From: an uncultured Lachnospiraceae bacterium
GTDB lineage: Bacteria > Bacillota > Clostridia > Lachnospirales > Lachnospiraceae
Direction of reading: 5' to 3'
Length of the DNA: 32,152 nucleotides
NCBI GenBank assembly: GCA_900549995.1
Contig: URQQ01000046.1
Coordinates: 1-32,152 of the forward strand
Part shown: positions 7,337 to 16,245 of the stretch, one piece after another
Numbering within the stretch: the first letter of the stretch is position 1
Layout of the letters: every line of letters starts with the position of its first letter
Translations under genes and position numbers: made by a program
Notes under the pieces: generated by a model
Database searches by the model: none
What the model was told of the DNA's origin: nothing
The model's input: the letters and a program-made list of their open reading frames with translations, nothing else

Positions 7337-8830
7337 CTATCTCTGGTCTCTGAGCACAACGTCATGTGCTCCGCCCTCTACGATACTCGTAGAAGATACC
7401 AGCGTAATTTTCGCATTCTTCTGAAGTTCCGGAATCGTAAGCGCGCCGCAGTTGCACATGGTAGACCTGACTTTGCTCAGTGTCAGGCTTACATTATCTT
7501 TCAGGCTTCCTGCATATGGGACAAAGGAATCAACCCCTTCTTCAAAAGACAGCTTCTTTTCTCCTCCCATATCGTATCTCTGCCAGTTTCTGGCTCTTGC
7601 GCTTCCTTCTCCCCAGTATTCTTTCATGTAGCTTCCGTTGATATTGACTCTCTTCGTCGGGCTTTCATCGAATCTGGCAAAATATCTGCCAAGCATGATA
7701 AAATCTGCTCCCATCGCCAGAGCCAGCGTAACATGATAATCATGTACAATACCGCCGTCTGAACAGATTGGTACATAAACCCCCGTTTCTTTATAGTACT
7801 CATCTCTTGCTCTTGCAACTTCAATCAATGCGGTTGCCTGTCCCCGTCCGATTCCTTTCTGCTCTCTCGTAATACAGATGGCTCCGCCGCCGATGCCGAC
7901 TTTGACAAAATCCGCCCCTGCATCGGCAAGGAATCTGAACCCTTCCGCGTCTACTACATTTCCGGCTCCTACTTTCACATCATCTCCGTAGTTCTTTCGG
8001 ATGTAGTCAATCGTGATCTTCTGCCATTGTGAGAACCCTTCGGAGCTGTCGATACACAGGACATCTGCCCCGGCCTCTACCAGTGCCGGTACTCTCTCCT
8101 CGTAATCTCTTGTATTAATTCCGGCTCCTGTCATATAGCGCTTCGAGGCATCAATCAGTTCATTTTCGTTCTGTTTGTGCGTATCATAGTCTTTCCTGAA
8201 TACCAGATATACCAGCTCCTGATTCTTGTTCACAAGGGGAAGACAATTGATTTTCCGTTCCCAGATGATGTCATTGGCTTCCTTCAGAGTCGTCTCTTCA
8301 CTTGCGTATACAAGATTCTCAAGCTTCGTCATAAACTCTTTTACTTTAAGATCCGGGGCCATTCTGCTGACTCTGTAATCTTTATTCGTCACAATGCCAA
8401 GAAGCCTGCCGTCAGGCTTTCCATTCTCAGTCACAGCAATGGTGGAATGTCCGGTCTGCTCTGTCAGTCGGAGGACATCTGCCAGCGTCATCTCCGGTGA
8501 TACGTTAGAATCACTTACGACAAAGCCTGCGCGGTAGCGTTTCACTTTTCTGACCATCTCTGCCTGATCCTCAATTGACTGGGAACCGTAAATAAATGAC
8601 AGTCCTCCTTCCTGCGCAAGTGCAACTGCCAGTCTGTCGTCTGATACAGACTGCATGATTGCAGAGACCATCGGAATATTAATCGATATCGCCGGTTTTT
8701 CCCCCTTTTTGTATTTGACAAGAGGTGTCTTAAGATCTACCGCTGACGGGACACACTCCGCTGAAGAATACCCTGGTATTAATAAATACTCGCTGAATGT
8801 CCTGGATGGTTCCTGATAATAGAATGCCAT
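7337..8830 (-). CDS. guaB: IMP dehydrogenase
   Basis: A 497-residue inosine-5'-monophosphate dehydrogenase, which oxidises IMP to XMP with NAD+, the committed step to GTP. A (beta/alpha)8 barrel is interrupted by a CBS pair (about 95-220; TGHSTIAVTENGKPDG and INCLPLVNKNQEL). The catalytic loop GGGAICITREQKGIGRGQ holds the nucleophile Cys319. The flap SARARNWQRYDMGGEKK and the C-terminal GALTIPELQKNAKITLVS are present. This is the divergent clostridial form (ICITREQKG rather than SICTTRIVAG). The start at MAFYYQEP is chosen because AAGGAGAAGTGAC precedes it; an ATG 33 bp upstream lies inside marR. It starts 1 bp after the MarR stop. Pairing of IMPDH with a MarR regulator is uncommon and suggests purine synthesis or an inhibitor is sensed. 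Confidence 0.93.
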   Translation of the reverse strand: MAFYYQEPSRTFSEYLLIPGYSSAECVPSAVDLKTPLVKYKKGEKPAISINIPMVSAIMQSVSDDRLAVALAQEGGLSFIYGSQSIEDQAEMVRKVKRYRAGFVVSDSNVSPEMTLADVLRLTEQTGHSTIAVTENGKPDGRLLGIVTNKDYRVSRMAPDLKVKEFMTKLENLVYASEETTLKEANDIIWERKINCLPLVNKNQELVYLVFRKDYDTHKQNENELIDASKRYMTGAGINTRDYEERVPALVEAGADVLCIDSSEGFSQWQKITIDYIRKNYGDDVKVGAGNVVDAEGFRFLADAGADFVKVGIGGGAICITREQKGIGRGQATALIEVARARDEYYKETGVYVPICSDGGIVHDYHVTLALAMGADFIMLGRYFARFDESPTKRVNINGSYMKEYWGEGSARARNWQRYDMGGEKKLSFEEGVDSFVPYAGSLKDNVSLTLSKVRSTMCNCGALTIPELQKNAKITLVSSTSIVEGGAHDVVLRDQR

Positions 8831-8831
8831 G

Positions 8832-9305
8832 TCACTTCTCCTTTTCTGATCGTGATTTTTCATAACTTGTTACATTTTCAAATAATTTCGTGAGTCCCTC
8901 TTTCATTTTTTCCAATAAATCATCCTCAAATCCATCGAACAGTTGATCCAGATATCTTGATTCCTGCTTTTCTCTTTCTGAATAATAACGTTTCCCTTTT
9001 TCTGTCAGGGAAATCCGTATATTCCGTGCATCTTCCCTGTCCTTCTGCAAGTCCAGATATCCCTTTTTCATCAGCAGATCTGCCATTTTTCTTGTACTCT
9101 GTCTCGATGTTCCAAGAAGCTCTGCCATCTGTCCCAGATTCAACTGATAATCTTCAAAAAGCATCAGATTTGCCAGCATAAAACACTGCATTGTTGTCAC
9201 TTCATCATCACGCTTATCACCGACACTCTGCATCCGGTTCGCCAGCGTGAAAATCATTCCATAAACGTACGCATCTGCCGGTATTCTGTCAATTGGAAAA
9301 ACCAT
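8832..9305 (-). CDS. MarR-family transcriptional regulator
   Basis: A 157-residue winged-helix dimer protein. The recognition region is LNLGQMAELLGTSRQSTRKMADLLMKKGYL (about 55-85). The wing is LQKDREDARNIRISLTEKGK (about 86-105), with the usual D-x-R. Helices for dimerisation flank it. It is the first gene of a two-gene operon with IMP dehydrogenase, whose ribosome binding site lies in its last codons. A TTAAC/GTTAA dyad lies between its promoter and start, so negative autoregulation is likely. The ligand is unknown; MarR proteins usually respond to phenolics, oxidants or metabolites, and a purine-related signal is possible here given the partner gene. Confidence 0.92.
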   Translation of the reverse strand: MVFPIDRIPADAYVYGMIFTLANRMQSVGDKRDDEVTTMQCFMLANLMLFEDYQLNLGQMAELLGTSRQSTRKMADLLMKKGYLDLQKDREDARNIRISLTEKGKRYYSEREKQESRYLDQLFDGFEDDLLEKMKEGLTKLFENVTSYEKSRSEKEK

Positions 9306-9326
9306 GAAGCCACTCCCTTCAAATAG

Positions 9327-9373
9327 TTAACTGGTTAAGTTTTATGATATCATATGGTTTCATTTTCTGTCAA
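9327..9373 (-). promoter_or_regulatory. Promoter and probable MarR operator
   Basis: On the minus strand TTGACA (9368-9373), an 18-bp spacer and TATCAT (9344-9349) form a good promoter. Just downstream TTAACTGGTTAA (9327-9338) is a near-perfect palindrome placed at about the transcript start, a classic site for MarR-type autorepression. Confidence 0.7.
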
Positions 9374-9400
9374 CAGTTCTCCGAACTTACCGGTGTAATA

Positions 9401-9439
9401 AAAAATCCCACACCATCTGATAGATGATGTGAGATTTTT
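9401..9439. terminator. Bidirectional intrinsic terminator after the surface operon
   Basis: A long hairpin: AAAAATC pairs with GATTTTT at the base, CACA with TGTG and CATC with GATG, with two mismatches and a 5-nt loop. It ends 45 bp after the stop of the wall-anchored protein and has A/T tracts on both sides, so it would also work on the plus strand. Confidence 0.75.
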
Positions 9440-9483
9440 CCTAACCGCACTAAATGAACGAAACACTAGCTATTGAAAAAGAA

Positions 9484-10935
9484 TTATCTGCGTACCTTCC
9501 TCCATATGAGTACCCCGCTTACGATAACTGCCGCGATTGCCGCGATAATCAATATCATAACTGGTGCATTGTCTCCTGTAACTACACTCTTGATTCCGGC
9601 AGGTTTTGTCTCTTTTTTATCTCCGGAACCTGTTCCTTCTCCCGGCGTCGGGAAACTTCCTGCTGCCTTTACTTCTTTCGTAGTCAGCACATATGCCGAA
9701 CAGTGTGTCAGTCCGAAGGTCACGTATCCGTCTACCACTACGATATCCTTCTGTACTGGTTCCACTGCTTTTTTATCAGGATTATAATAGTACAGGTATA
9801 ACTTCTGCCCATCCTTAAAATGGTCACCGACGTATACTTTTACCTCTGCCGTCCCCGGAAGTTTACCGCTGTGTGAAAACTCCAGAATCAGATTGTCGGC
9901 ACCCTCTTCCATCAGGCTTTCTATCTCTTTATTGCTGATACCGACTGTCAGTTTAAAGTCCATCACGACCGTCTCATCTGTAATCTGATCCCCACGGAAT
10001 GTAAAGGAATAAAGGACTCTGTCGCCGTCTTTGACTGCAAATGTCACGGACTTATCTTTCCCTTTTAACGTTTCGAAGATCGTATTCTGATCCGTCCCGG
10101 ACACACCTGTCTCTACGCTGACATTCAATGTAACTTCTGATGCCTGCCCATTGTTTAATTCCTGGACAACTTCCTCTGTAGTATTAACCACCGGAACGGA
10201 AGGGTCCATTGGAATTGACGGATTCTCCGGTGTACTTGGATTCTCTGGTGTCCCCGGATTTCCCGGTGTCCCCGGGTTCTCCGGCGTTCCCGGGTTCTCC
10301 GGTGTTCCTGGATTCTCTGGTGTCCCCGGGTTTTCCGGCGTTCCCGGGTTCTCTGGTGTCCCCGGGTTCTCCGGCGTCCCCGGATTCTCTGGCGTTCCCG
10401 GATTTTCCGGCGTTCCTGCGTTTTTCTGCAGTATCGCCGTCATCTCCTGCAATTCCTCTGCGCCCACTTCTTCTGTCATGTGGCTTTGATTGACCGTTTT
10501 TACTGATACCGGTAAAATACTGATCTGATACTCCTCTGCCGACGCAGCTACATTGACTGTTCCAATTCCATAACGATCTGCTGCACCGTCAAATAAAGCT
10601 TTCGCATCCGACAGGAAAATGTACAGTTCCTTCGTATCTGCCTTGTATCTGTAGTCCGCAATGCGGTAAGTATTTAAAACAGCATCATCAAACGACACCG
10701 ACACATCTGCGATCTGCCCGGATGTATCTGCAATCTGCAGTGTAATCTGTAACGTTGTTGCCGCGTTTTCAACCATATCTTCTGTCGGCGCCAGCGACAA
10801 TGCGGCACCGGACTGACTGTCATTTACCGTCCATTGTATCAGCGTATCATCCTGCGGTTCTTCCGCCAGGGCTGTCATGCCACATCCAAATACCACAAGC
10901 AGAAGTGTCAGTATTAATCCTTTTAGTCTTTTCAT
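9484..10935 (-). CDS. Cell-wall-anchored surface protein with PGTPEN repeats and possible cohesin-like domain
   Basis: A 483-residue secreted protein. The signal peptide ends near TALAEE (about 25). Residues 30-150 form a beta-rich domain (LQITLQIADTSGQIADVSV, ELYIFLSDAKALFDGAADRY) that resembles cohesin-like folds, but only weakly. Twelve hexapeptide units, mostly PGTPEN, form a stiff spacer (about 173-244). A second beta domain follows (VTFAVKDGDRVLYSFTFRGD ... GLTHCSAYVLTT). The C-terminus has SVVTGDNAP (450-458), a hydrophobic helix and WRKVRR. This is a sorting signal of the (V/K)TGD kind seen in Lachnospiraceae rather than LPxTG. The gene starts 21 bp after the M60 peptidase gene and must be co-transcribed with it. 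It may present or hold the peptidase on the wall; this is inference. Confidence 0.85.
   Translation of the reverse strand: MKRLKGLILTLLLVVFGCGMTALAEEPQDDTLIQWTVNDSQSGAALSLAPTEDMVENAATTLQITLQIADTSGQIADVSVSFDDAVLNTYRIADYRYKADTKELYIFLSDAKALFDGAADRYGIGTVNVAASAEEYQISILPVSVKTVNQSHMTEEVGAEELQEMTAILQKNAGTPENPGTPENPGTPENPGTPENPGTPENPGTPENPGTPENPGTPENPGTPGNPGTPENPSTPENPSIPMDPSVPVVNTTEEVVQELNNGQASEVTLNVSVETGVSGTDQNTIFETLKGKDKSVTFAVKDGDRVLYSFTFRGDQITDETVVMDFKLTVGISNKEIESLMEEGADNLILEFSHSGKLPGTAEVKVYVGDHFKDGQKLYLYYYNPDKKAVEPVQKDIVVVDGYVTFGLTHCSAYVLTTKEVKAAGSFPTPGEGTGSGDKKETKPAGIKSVVTGDNAPVMILIIAAIAAVIVSGVLIWRKVRR
10204..10419 (-). repeat. Twelve tandem 18-bp repeats (PGTPEN units)
   Basis: Exactly 12 consecutive 18-bp units inside the anchored-protein gene. 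In coding order they encode AGTPEN, seven PGTPEN, PGTPGN, PGTPEN, PSTPEN and PSIPMD. The central copies differ only at a few silent positions, while the copies at the 3' end of the coding strand have diverged. The array is in frame, so copy-number change would lengthen or shorten the stalk without breaking the protein. Confidence 0.95.
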
Positions 10936-10956
10936 ATTCTTTCCCTCCTACCTGTT

Positions 10957-13900
10957 TTATTGAATCTCAATATCCGGCAGCTTCTCTGGCATTGTCACAG
11001 GAAGCGTATCACTCACAAGGCGTTCCCCTTCATTTGTATGAGCGTCATCTACCCGGTAAAGTTCTGCTCTGACACTTACAGGAAGATTTCCTGAAGCAGT
11101 CATGTTCATCAATGCCTCTGGTTCAATATAGTAAACCCATGTGCCGGAAGAAATCTCTCCCAATTCTCCTTTTTCCGGCACCTCTGCGAAGATAATCTGT
11201 GAACCTTCTATAATATTCCCATTTTCATCGTAAAGCTTCACTGCATTATAGGCAGGATTTCCTTTGTATTCACCTGTGAATATTAAGGAACCTTCTGGTA
11301 TTTTCCCATCCGCCTTATTCGCATCATAGATATAATCTGTCTTCAGAATTCCGATTCCATCCTGTACAATTTCCACATTGTCGCCTGCAGGGCCAAGAAT
11401 ATCTATCTCGGAGATTTCTACAGTCTTTTGCCCTTTTACTACAAGTTTCAGATAAGAAGCATCGTAAGTATACATCCAGCTGTCATCTTCCTTGCTGAAA
11501 TAAACCAGGGCTGTGCCTTTGTCGTCATAGGATAACGTTCCTGCTTTCGCAAGTGTCCAGTCAGACTGATTCTGGCTTACGTATACTTCATACTTTTTAA
11601 CGGCTTCTGAACTGCCTTTTGGTGCAGTAATCTTCATTCCTGCAGCCGCGATCATTTCATTGAAACTGATCACCAGTTCCGGTGCCTTGTCTGCTGTTCC
11701 CACATAGCTGTCTTTGTAATCGTCATTATAGACCGCGCTGACAGCAGAGACTGTTTCTGGTTCCGGATTGTCATCCGATCCTTCTTCCTGCCTGTCATCA
11801 GCCGATGTCATGTTGGTTGTCACAGACCATAATTTCTTGGAAACACTTCCGTCGTGAGAAATTTTTACCGGTGCAAGCGCCGCTTTTTCAGTCGTATTCA
11901 AAAGCTTATCGTAACCTACAACTTCATAAGTAAATACTTTGTTATTGTCAGTCGCAATCGTATCTGTAAATTCTGTCCCGCCGGCATTCGCTTCCACAAA
12001 TCCAATGACCTTACCATTTCGGTAAATTTCATATCCAAGCATCGCATTCTGATCCGGCGCATTATTGGATAACGTGATCGTTACCTGTTTTGAATTGTCT
12101 TCATGCTGCATTTCGGCTGTAACTTTAGTTCCCGATGGCATCCCTGCCTGTCCCTCCAGCCGGTAAGCTCTTGCCTCATCGGTAATATAACAGATATTTC
12201 TTGTCTCTTCATCGAACTGGGATGCATATGCAATTGTTCCCTCATCCGGAGTCATTCCCCATTTCTCAAAAAATGTAAGAAGATTCTTATTCGCCGCAGC
12301 ACAGGAAAGTCTCATCAGTTTATTATCTGTATCCGCCCCGTCAAGCGACAGGCCATTCCCGGCAAGAGATGTATTTCTTGCATAAGCGTCTACTCTTGCA
12401 AAGAAAATGTTGTTAAACTGCTCATCATATTCATCGTATGTCTTGTAATTATAACCGTTGTCATAAGCAAGATGCAGCTGCCAGTACATACCAAGGCTTG
12501 TAAACACGCTGGCTGCTTTTCCTTTCGTGCCAGAAGTTACTTTTTCATAGACATCCGGATATTTAAATCTTACTTTTTCATTCGTCTCATCTGCCTGCGC
12601 CAGAATTGAGAAATAGTTGTTCGTAATCTCGGCAATTGCATAATCTGGCTGGTTGATGATATGTCCGATTTCATGGGCAATTCCCCATCCAAACAGATGC
12701 CCGCTTACATATTTTCCATTCTCACTGACAATTGGCTGTGATTTTGCAAGGCCCGGGATACTGCCCCATTCAATTCCGATATGAAGACCGCCCGCATACA
12801 TAAATGCACCCGCAAACATCCGCATATAACGGATATTCAGTCTGCTCACAGGAAAACTGTTATTTGCTCCGTAATTTTCAGGTACTGGCTGATCTGTCAA
12901 TCCCTTATGCTGGTAGAACAGTGTTACCATCTGATCCATAGCTTCCAGTGACTGACAGAGTGCTTCTGCCTGGCTCTCAATACCGGAATTCTTTTCGATT
13001 CCTGCAAGAATCTGTTTCGCCGAAACAGAATACATTACCTTATCAAGCACAATTTCCGTTGCTCCAAGAATACAGTTCTTTGGTTCGTACTCATAATTAC
13101 AATGTGTTTCATCTTTTCCAAGATGGAGACTGTTATGCTGTTCCTCAATCTCAGGAACATACGCATTCAGTTCTTCCACATAAGCCGTAACTGCAGCACG
13201 TTTCTCTTCCTCTGTTGTAAGCCTCGATAAATCCAGCATCGGAATTTTGCTGCCTCCGCTCACTCTGATCTGGATATTCAGATTACTGTTATTTCCCGTA
13301 AATTCAACATACAGGCTTCCGCCGTGCTCCGTATCAAAATTACTGATGGATGGCATTGTCACTATGTTTTGTCCCTGTTTCAGATTCGATACAATCACCT
13401 TACTCCAGCTTCCTGATTCCGCATGATACTGAGTTGCAATCAAACGGACCTGCGTATTTGCACCCATTGCAGCATTTTCTCTTCCCACATAAACTGCCAG
13501 TTCTTCCCCTTCATGAGCCACGATTCCGAGAGGCTGCCATGAATTGAGTCCGGAGGCCATCTTAAGGACATTGTCTTTTGATTTGATGATACTTGTATCT
13601 ATCTGGATTGGCTGGGAAAGATGTTCTGCTTCGAAGATCTTCTTTGCATTTTCAATTTCTCTCAAAAGAAGATCTCTTCTCGGATGATACTCGCCGCTGA
13701 CCTCATCTTTCGTATTCACCCGTTCCAGAAGGTTATCTATCTGCTCTTTTGTCACGCCTTCCGCCAGTGTCACATGAAGTGCGTCAGCATACAGCGCCTC
13801 TACCTCCTCGTCAATACTGTCATAATAATAAAACTTCATCTCAGCAATTGACACACTGTTGTTGCCTGCCCAGTACTGCGCCAGATTGACCTGAACCTTT

Positions 13901-15216
13901 TTCGCAGTAAATGGTTGATCAAACCATAATTCGTAGTAAGTTTTTCCATTGGTACTTTTCTTGACGGTTAGAAAACCGTCGACCTGATCCATATTCCCAT
14001 TCTCATCCCAGTACCTGGTCTTTGCATATGCATATTCTCCCACCTGCCCGGCATCCGGAATGACCGTAATCCGGTTCATCTCATACGCCTGGTCAAATTC
14101 AACCACCGGAGATGGCTTTCCGTCGTTAAAACCGCCGGCATCCCAGGAAGGAAAGATCCAGGAAGAGGCATAATCATGATCTACAATTGCCATCTCTTTC
14201 TCTGGCCTGCTGTTCTTCTCATAGTCCACCTTCACAATATGGGAAGTCGCATTTCCAACTCCATTCTCTGTATTGATCAGCTTATAATTCGATGTGACAG
14301 GCGGATCGATATCCATCGTCGTTCCGATATATACCGTTGACTTACCGCTTGTCCCGCATTCGTTCGTACCAGTCAGGCAGATCTCATAGGTTGTCTTATT
14401 CTCAAGCCCGGTAAGCCGGTAACTGTTCTTTGTAATATCCTCTGTCTTCTGATACTCTGTTTCCCCTTTTACACGATAATAAAGCGTGTAATAATCCGTA
14501 TCTTCCATCTTTTTCCACGAAATATCAAGCAGGCGGTACCCTCCGGTGACACTTACATTTTCCGGTGCATCCGGTGCCTTTTCCGCCTGCGGGACAGCAT
14601 TGATTTCTTCGCTGTACCCACTGCTCCACTCACCGTTGACGGACTGCACACTGACTCTGTATACTTCTGAATTCTTGAGCTTTTCACTGCCGAAAGATGA
14701 CACCAGAAGCCTGTTCACCGACGCAGGTATTACGATGGTCTGATCCTCATGACTGATCTTCACCTCGTACCCAGACACATTTATCTGTGCATCCCATGTA
14801 AGAGTGAACTTTTTATTGCCGGGAACCACACTCAGATTATCCGGGATATTCATGACCGGAGCCGGTATCCGTGATTCCATATCATTTAAAAATTCTACTT
14901 TAGCGATATCGGCAAGTTTATTGCTTCCGGTTTCTGTCACTTTGATCGTAATCTTCTTCACCGCAATCTGGCTGCCAAGATTTACGACAAGCGTGCCATC
15001 TGCCTCCTGAGTCACCACAGCCGCCGTCCTTGCACGGTAATACGCTGCCGCACCCCCGATCAATGCCGTCGTTGTCTGTTCCTCCCCATTTTCATCTAGA
15101 TACGTAATCTCGATACTTCCCGCTTTGATCACATTCTCTGAGCCTTCCGGCGGCGCAATCGTAATTCCCCCGGCAACTGCTCCATTCTGCCCGGTCAGAT
15201 CGATACTGATTTCCAA
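10957..15216 (-). CDS. M60-family (enhancin-like) glycopeptidase, catalytic part of a frameshifted gene
   Basis: 1419 codons from a TTG at 15216 to the stop; more likely the 3' part of one gene with the fragment at 15195-16211 (full length about 1751 residues). It begins within a discoidin-like domain (GGITIAPPEGSENVIKAGSI), followed by two FN3 domains (about 115-305). A second galactose-binding-like domain follows (about 310-475; SSWIFPSWDAGGFNDGKPSP). The M60 catalytic domain contains HEIGH (848-852) and, downstream, AIAEITNNYFSI, which supplies the family Glu and the TNN signature. C-terminal beta domains follow (EGQAGMPSGTKV onward). There is no membrane anchor. M60 peptidases cut mucin-type O-glycoproteins. 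The upstream c-di-GMP riboswitch and the downstream anchored protein mark it as the centre of a surface operon. The TTG has no good ribosome binding site. Confidence 0.9.
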   Translation of the reverse strand: MEISIDLTGQNGAVAGGITIAPPEGSENVIKAGSIEITYLDENGEEQTTTALIGGAAAYYRARTAAVVTQEADGTLVVNLGSQIAVKKITIKVTETGSNKLADIAKVEFLNDMESRIPAPVMNIPDNLSVVPGNKKFTLTWDAQINVSGYEVKISHEDQTIVIPASVNRLLVSSFGSEKLKNSEVYRVSVQSVNGEWSSGYSEEINAVPQAEKAPDAPENVSVTGGYRLLDISWKKMEDTDYYTLYYRVKGETEYQKTEDITKNSYRLTGLENKTTYEICLTGTNECGTSGKSTVYIGTTMDIDPPVTSNYKLINTENGVGNATSHIVKVDYEKNSRPEKEMAIVDHDYASSWIFPSWDAGGFNDGKPSPVVEFDQAYEMNRITVIPDAGQVGEYAYAKTRYWDENGNMDQVDGFLTVKKSTNGKTYYELWFDQPFTAKKVQVNLAQYWAGNNSVSIAEMKFYYYDSIDEEVEALYADALHVTLAEGVTKEQIDNLLERVNTKDEVSGEYHPRRDLLLREIENAKKIFEAEHLSQPIQIDTSIIKSKDNVLKMASGLNSWQPLGIVAHEGEELAVYVGRENAAMGANTQVRLIATQYHAESGSWSKVIVSNLKQGQNIVTMPSISNFDTEHGGSLYVEFTGNNSNLNIQIRVSGGSKIPMLDLSRLTTEEEKRAAVTAYVEELNAYVPEIEEQHNSLHLGKDETHCNYEYEPKNCILGATEIVLDKVMYSVSAKQILAGIEKNSGIESQAEALCQSLEAMDQMVTLFYQHKGLTDQPVPENYGANNSFPVSRLNIRYMRMFAGAFMYAGGLHIGIEWGSIPGLAKSQPIVSENGKYVSGHLFGWGIAHEIGHIINQPDYAIAEITNNYFSILAQADETNEKVRFKYPDVYEKVTSGTKGKAASVFTSLGMYWQLHLAYDNGYNYKTYDEYDEQFNNIFFARVDAYARNTSLAGNGLSLDGADTDNKLMRLSCAAANKNLLTFFEKWGMTPDEGTIAYASQFDEETRNICYITDEARAYRLEGQAGMPSGTKVTAEMQHEDNSKQVTITLSNNAPDQNAMLGYEIYRNGKVIGFVEANAGGTEFTDTIATDNNKVFTYEVVGYDKLLNTTEKAALAPVKISHDGSVSKKLWSVTTNMTSADDRQEEGSDDNPEPETVSAVSAVYNDDYKDSYVGTADKAPELVISFNEMIAAAGMKITAPKGSSEAVKKYEVYVSQNQSDWTLAKAGTLSYDDKGTALVYFSKEDDSWMYTYDASYLKLVVKGQKTVEISEIDILGPAGDNVEIVQDGIGILKTDYIYDANKADGKIPEGSLIFTGEYKGNPAYNAVKLYDENGNIIEGSQIIFAEVPEKGELGEISSGTWVYYIEPEALMNMTASGNLPVSVRAELYRVDDAHTNEGERLVSDTLPVTMPEKLPDIEIQ

Positions 15217-16211
15217 ATGGCTTCCTCCGTCACAGGTTTTACGGAAATACTTCCATTTCCCGTGAGAACATCTGCGACGCTGTTCCCCTCAGCCAATACA
15301 CTGTTATCAGCTACTTTCGCTTCTATCTTCGTCTCATCAATGACCGCAGTCCTTAAAACAGATGCCTCCACCTGCTCCTTCTCATAACTGTATGTAAACC
15401 ATTGAAGATCTGCCAGATCAACCACTGAATCCCCATTCAGGTCATACGCTGCATCTTCGGAACCTGAACTGACTGCATCAAGCAGCAGCGCACGGTCTGC
15501 ATCATCTACAAAACCGTCACTGTTGAAGTCTCCATACCCATACGTTCCCGGATGCGCAGTCTTTGTGTCAATCACTGCTGTCATATCCACCAGCCTGATC
15601 TGCTGGTTCGCATGCTGAATATCGATGCTCTGGCTGTAAGCGAATCTGCCTCCCAGGACCAGAAGATCGTAGGTTCCCTCCGGAAGATTCCCGATCTGTG
15701 CAGATGCTTTCCCCTCTTCTTCATTCTGGACCGTAAAACTGCCTCCGGAAATCTCGGTTCCGCCTTGTGCCAGCACAACTTTCATTTCTCCCAGACGTGA
15801 CACGATTCCTGAGACAGGAAGCGTACACACAAGTTCTACAGACAGATTCCCAACGTGCGGCCCGCTGTCGTCAGTGTTCTCTGGTATCCCTCCGTCTTCC
15901 GCTTTGTTTTCCCCTTCTTCTGCGTTCTGAACTGCTTCGGGCTCCACGGTTCCTGAATCTTGTAAAAGTCCATTTTCATCTTCCATCCCCAGCCCGGATT
16001 CTGCATCCTCCGCCGAGTCATTTCCTTCCTGCCCGGTATCCGCAGTATTTTCATCCTGCATACCCTGATCTGCAGCCGTTTCCCCTTCTCCAGACATGCT
16101 CTCATCCGTCACTGTCCCCGGTATATTGGTCTCTCCTTCCGCATATACTGTAACTGCTGACAGCTGCAGTATCATACAAACTACCAATAGCCATGCCAAT
16201 TTTTTCTTCAT
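15195..16211 (-). CDS. N-terminal part of the M60 glycopeptidase gene: signal peptide and dockerin-like domain
   Basis: 338 codons ending at TGA 15195-15197. Residues 1-24 are a signal peptide (AVTVYA end). About 25-115 is an acidic Glu/Asp/Gly linker. About 118-205 is a beta-sandwich domain (GNLSVELVCTLPVSGIVSRL). About 220-275 carries two dockerin-type calcium loops, DFNSDGFVDD (228-237) and DLNGDSVVDLADL (257-269). The last natural segment is SISVKPVTEEAI; the final WKSVSI is out of register. Adding one T to the TTT at 15215-15217 would read VTEEAI-LEISIDLTG straight into the M60 part, so the two frames are one gene split by a one-base loss or a sequencing error. AAGGAGGGAAGAGT supports the start at 16211. 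As it stands, only a secreted non-catalytic fragment would be made. Confidence 0.88.
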   Translation of the reverse strand: MKKKLAWLLVVCMILQLSAVTVYAEGETNIPGTVTDESMSGEGETAADQGMQDENTADTGQEGNDSAEDAESGLGMEDENGLLQDSGTVEPEAVQNAEEGENKAEDGGIPENTDDSGPHVGNLSVELVCTLPVSGIVSRLGEMKVVLAQGGTEISGGSFTVQNEEEGKASAQIGNLPEGTYDLLVLGGRFAYSQSIDIQHANQQIRLVDMTAVIDTKTAHPGTYGYGDFNSDGFVDDADRALLLDAVSSGSEDAAYDLNGDSVVDLADLQWFTYSYEKEQVEASVLRTAVIDETKIEAKVADNSVLAEGNSVADVLTGNGSISVKPVTEEAIWKSVSI

Positions 16212-16245
16212 ACTCTTCCCTCCTTCAGTTTCTTCCTCTCATTGT

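Noticed and set aside
10204..10419. CRISPR-like array
   Set aside because: The 18-bp units are strictly tandem with no spacers and encode a phased hexapeptide inside a gene.
10151..10493. Plus-strand frames with GFSGVP-type repeats
   Set aside because: They are the antisense reading of the PGTPEN array in the anchored-protein gene and lack a start signal or a natural protein look outside the repeats.
15195..15225. Programmed -1 frameshift in the M60 gene
   Set aside because: There is no X-XXY-YYZ slippery site in the right phase and no obvious stimulatory hairpin; loss of one T is simpler.
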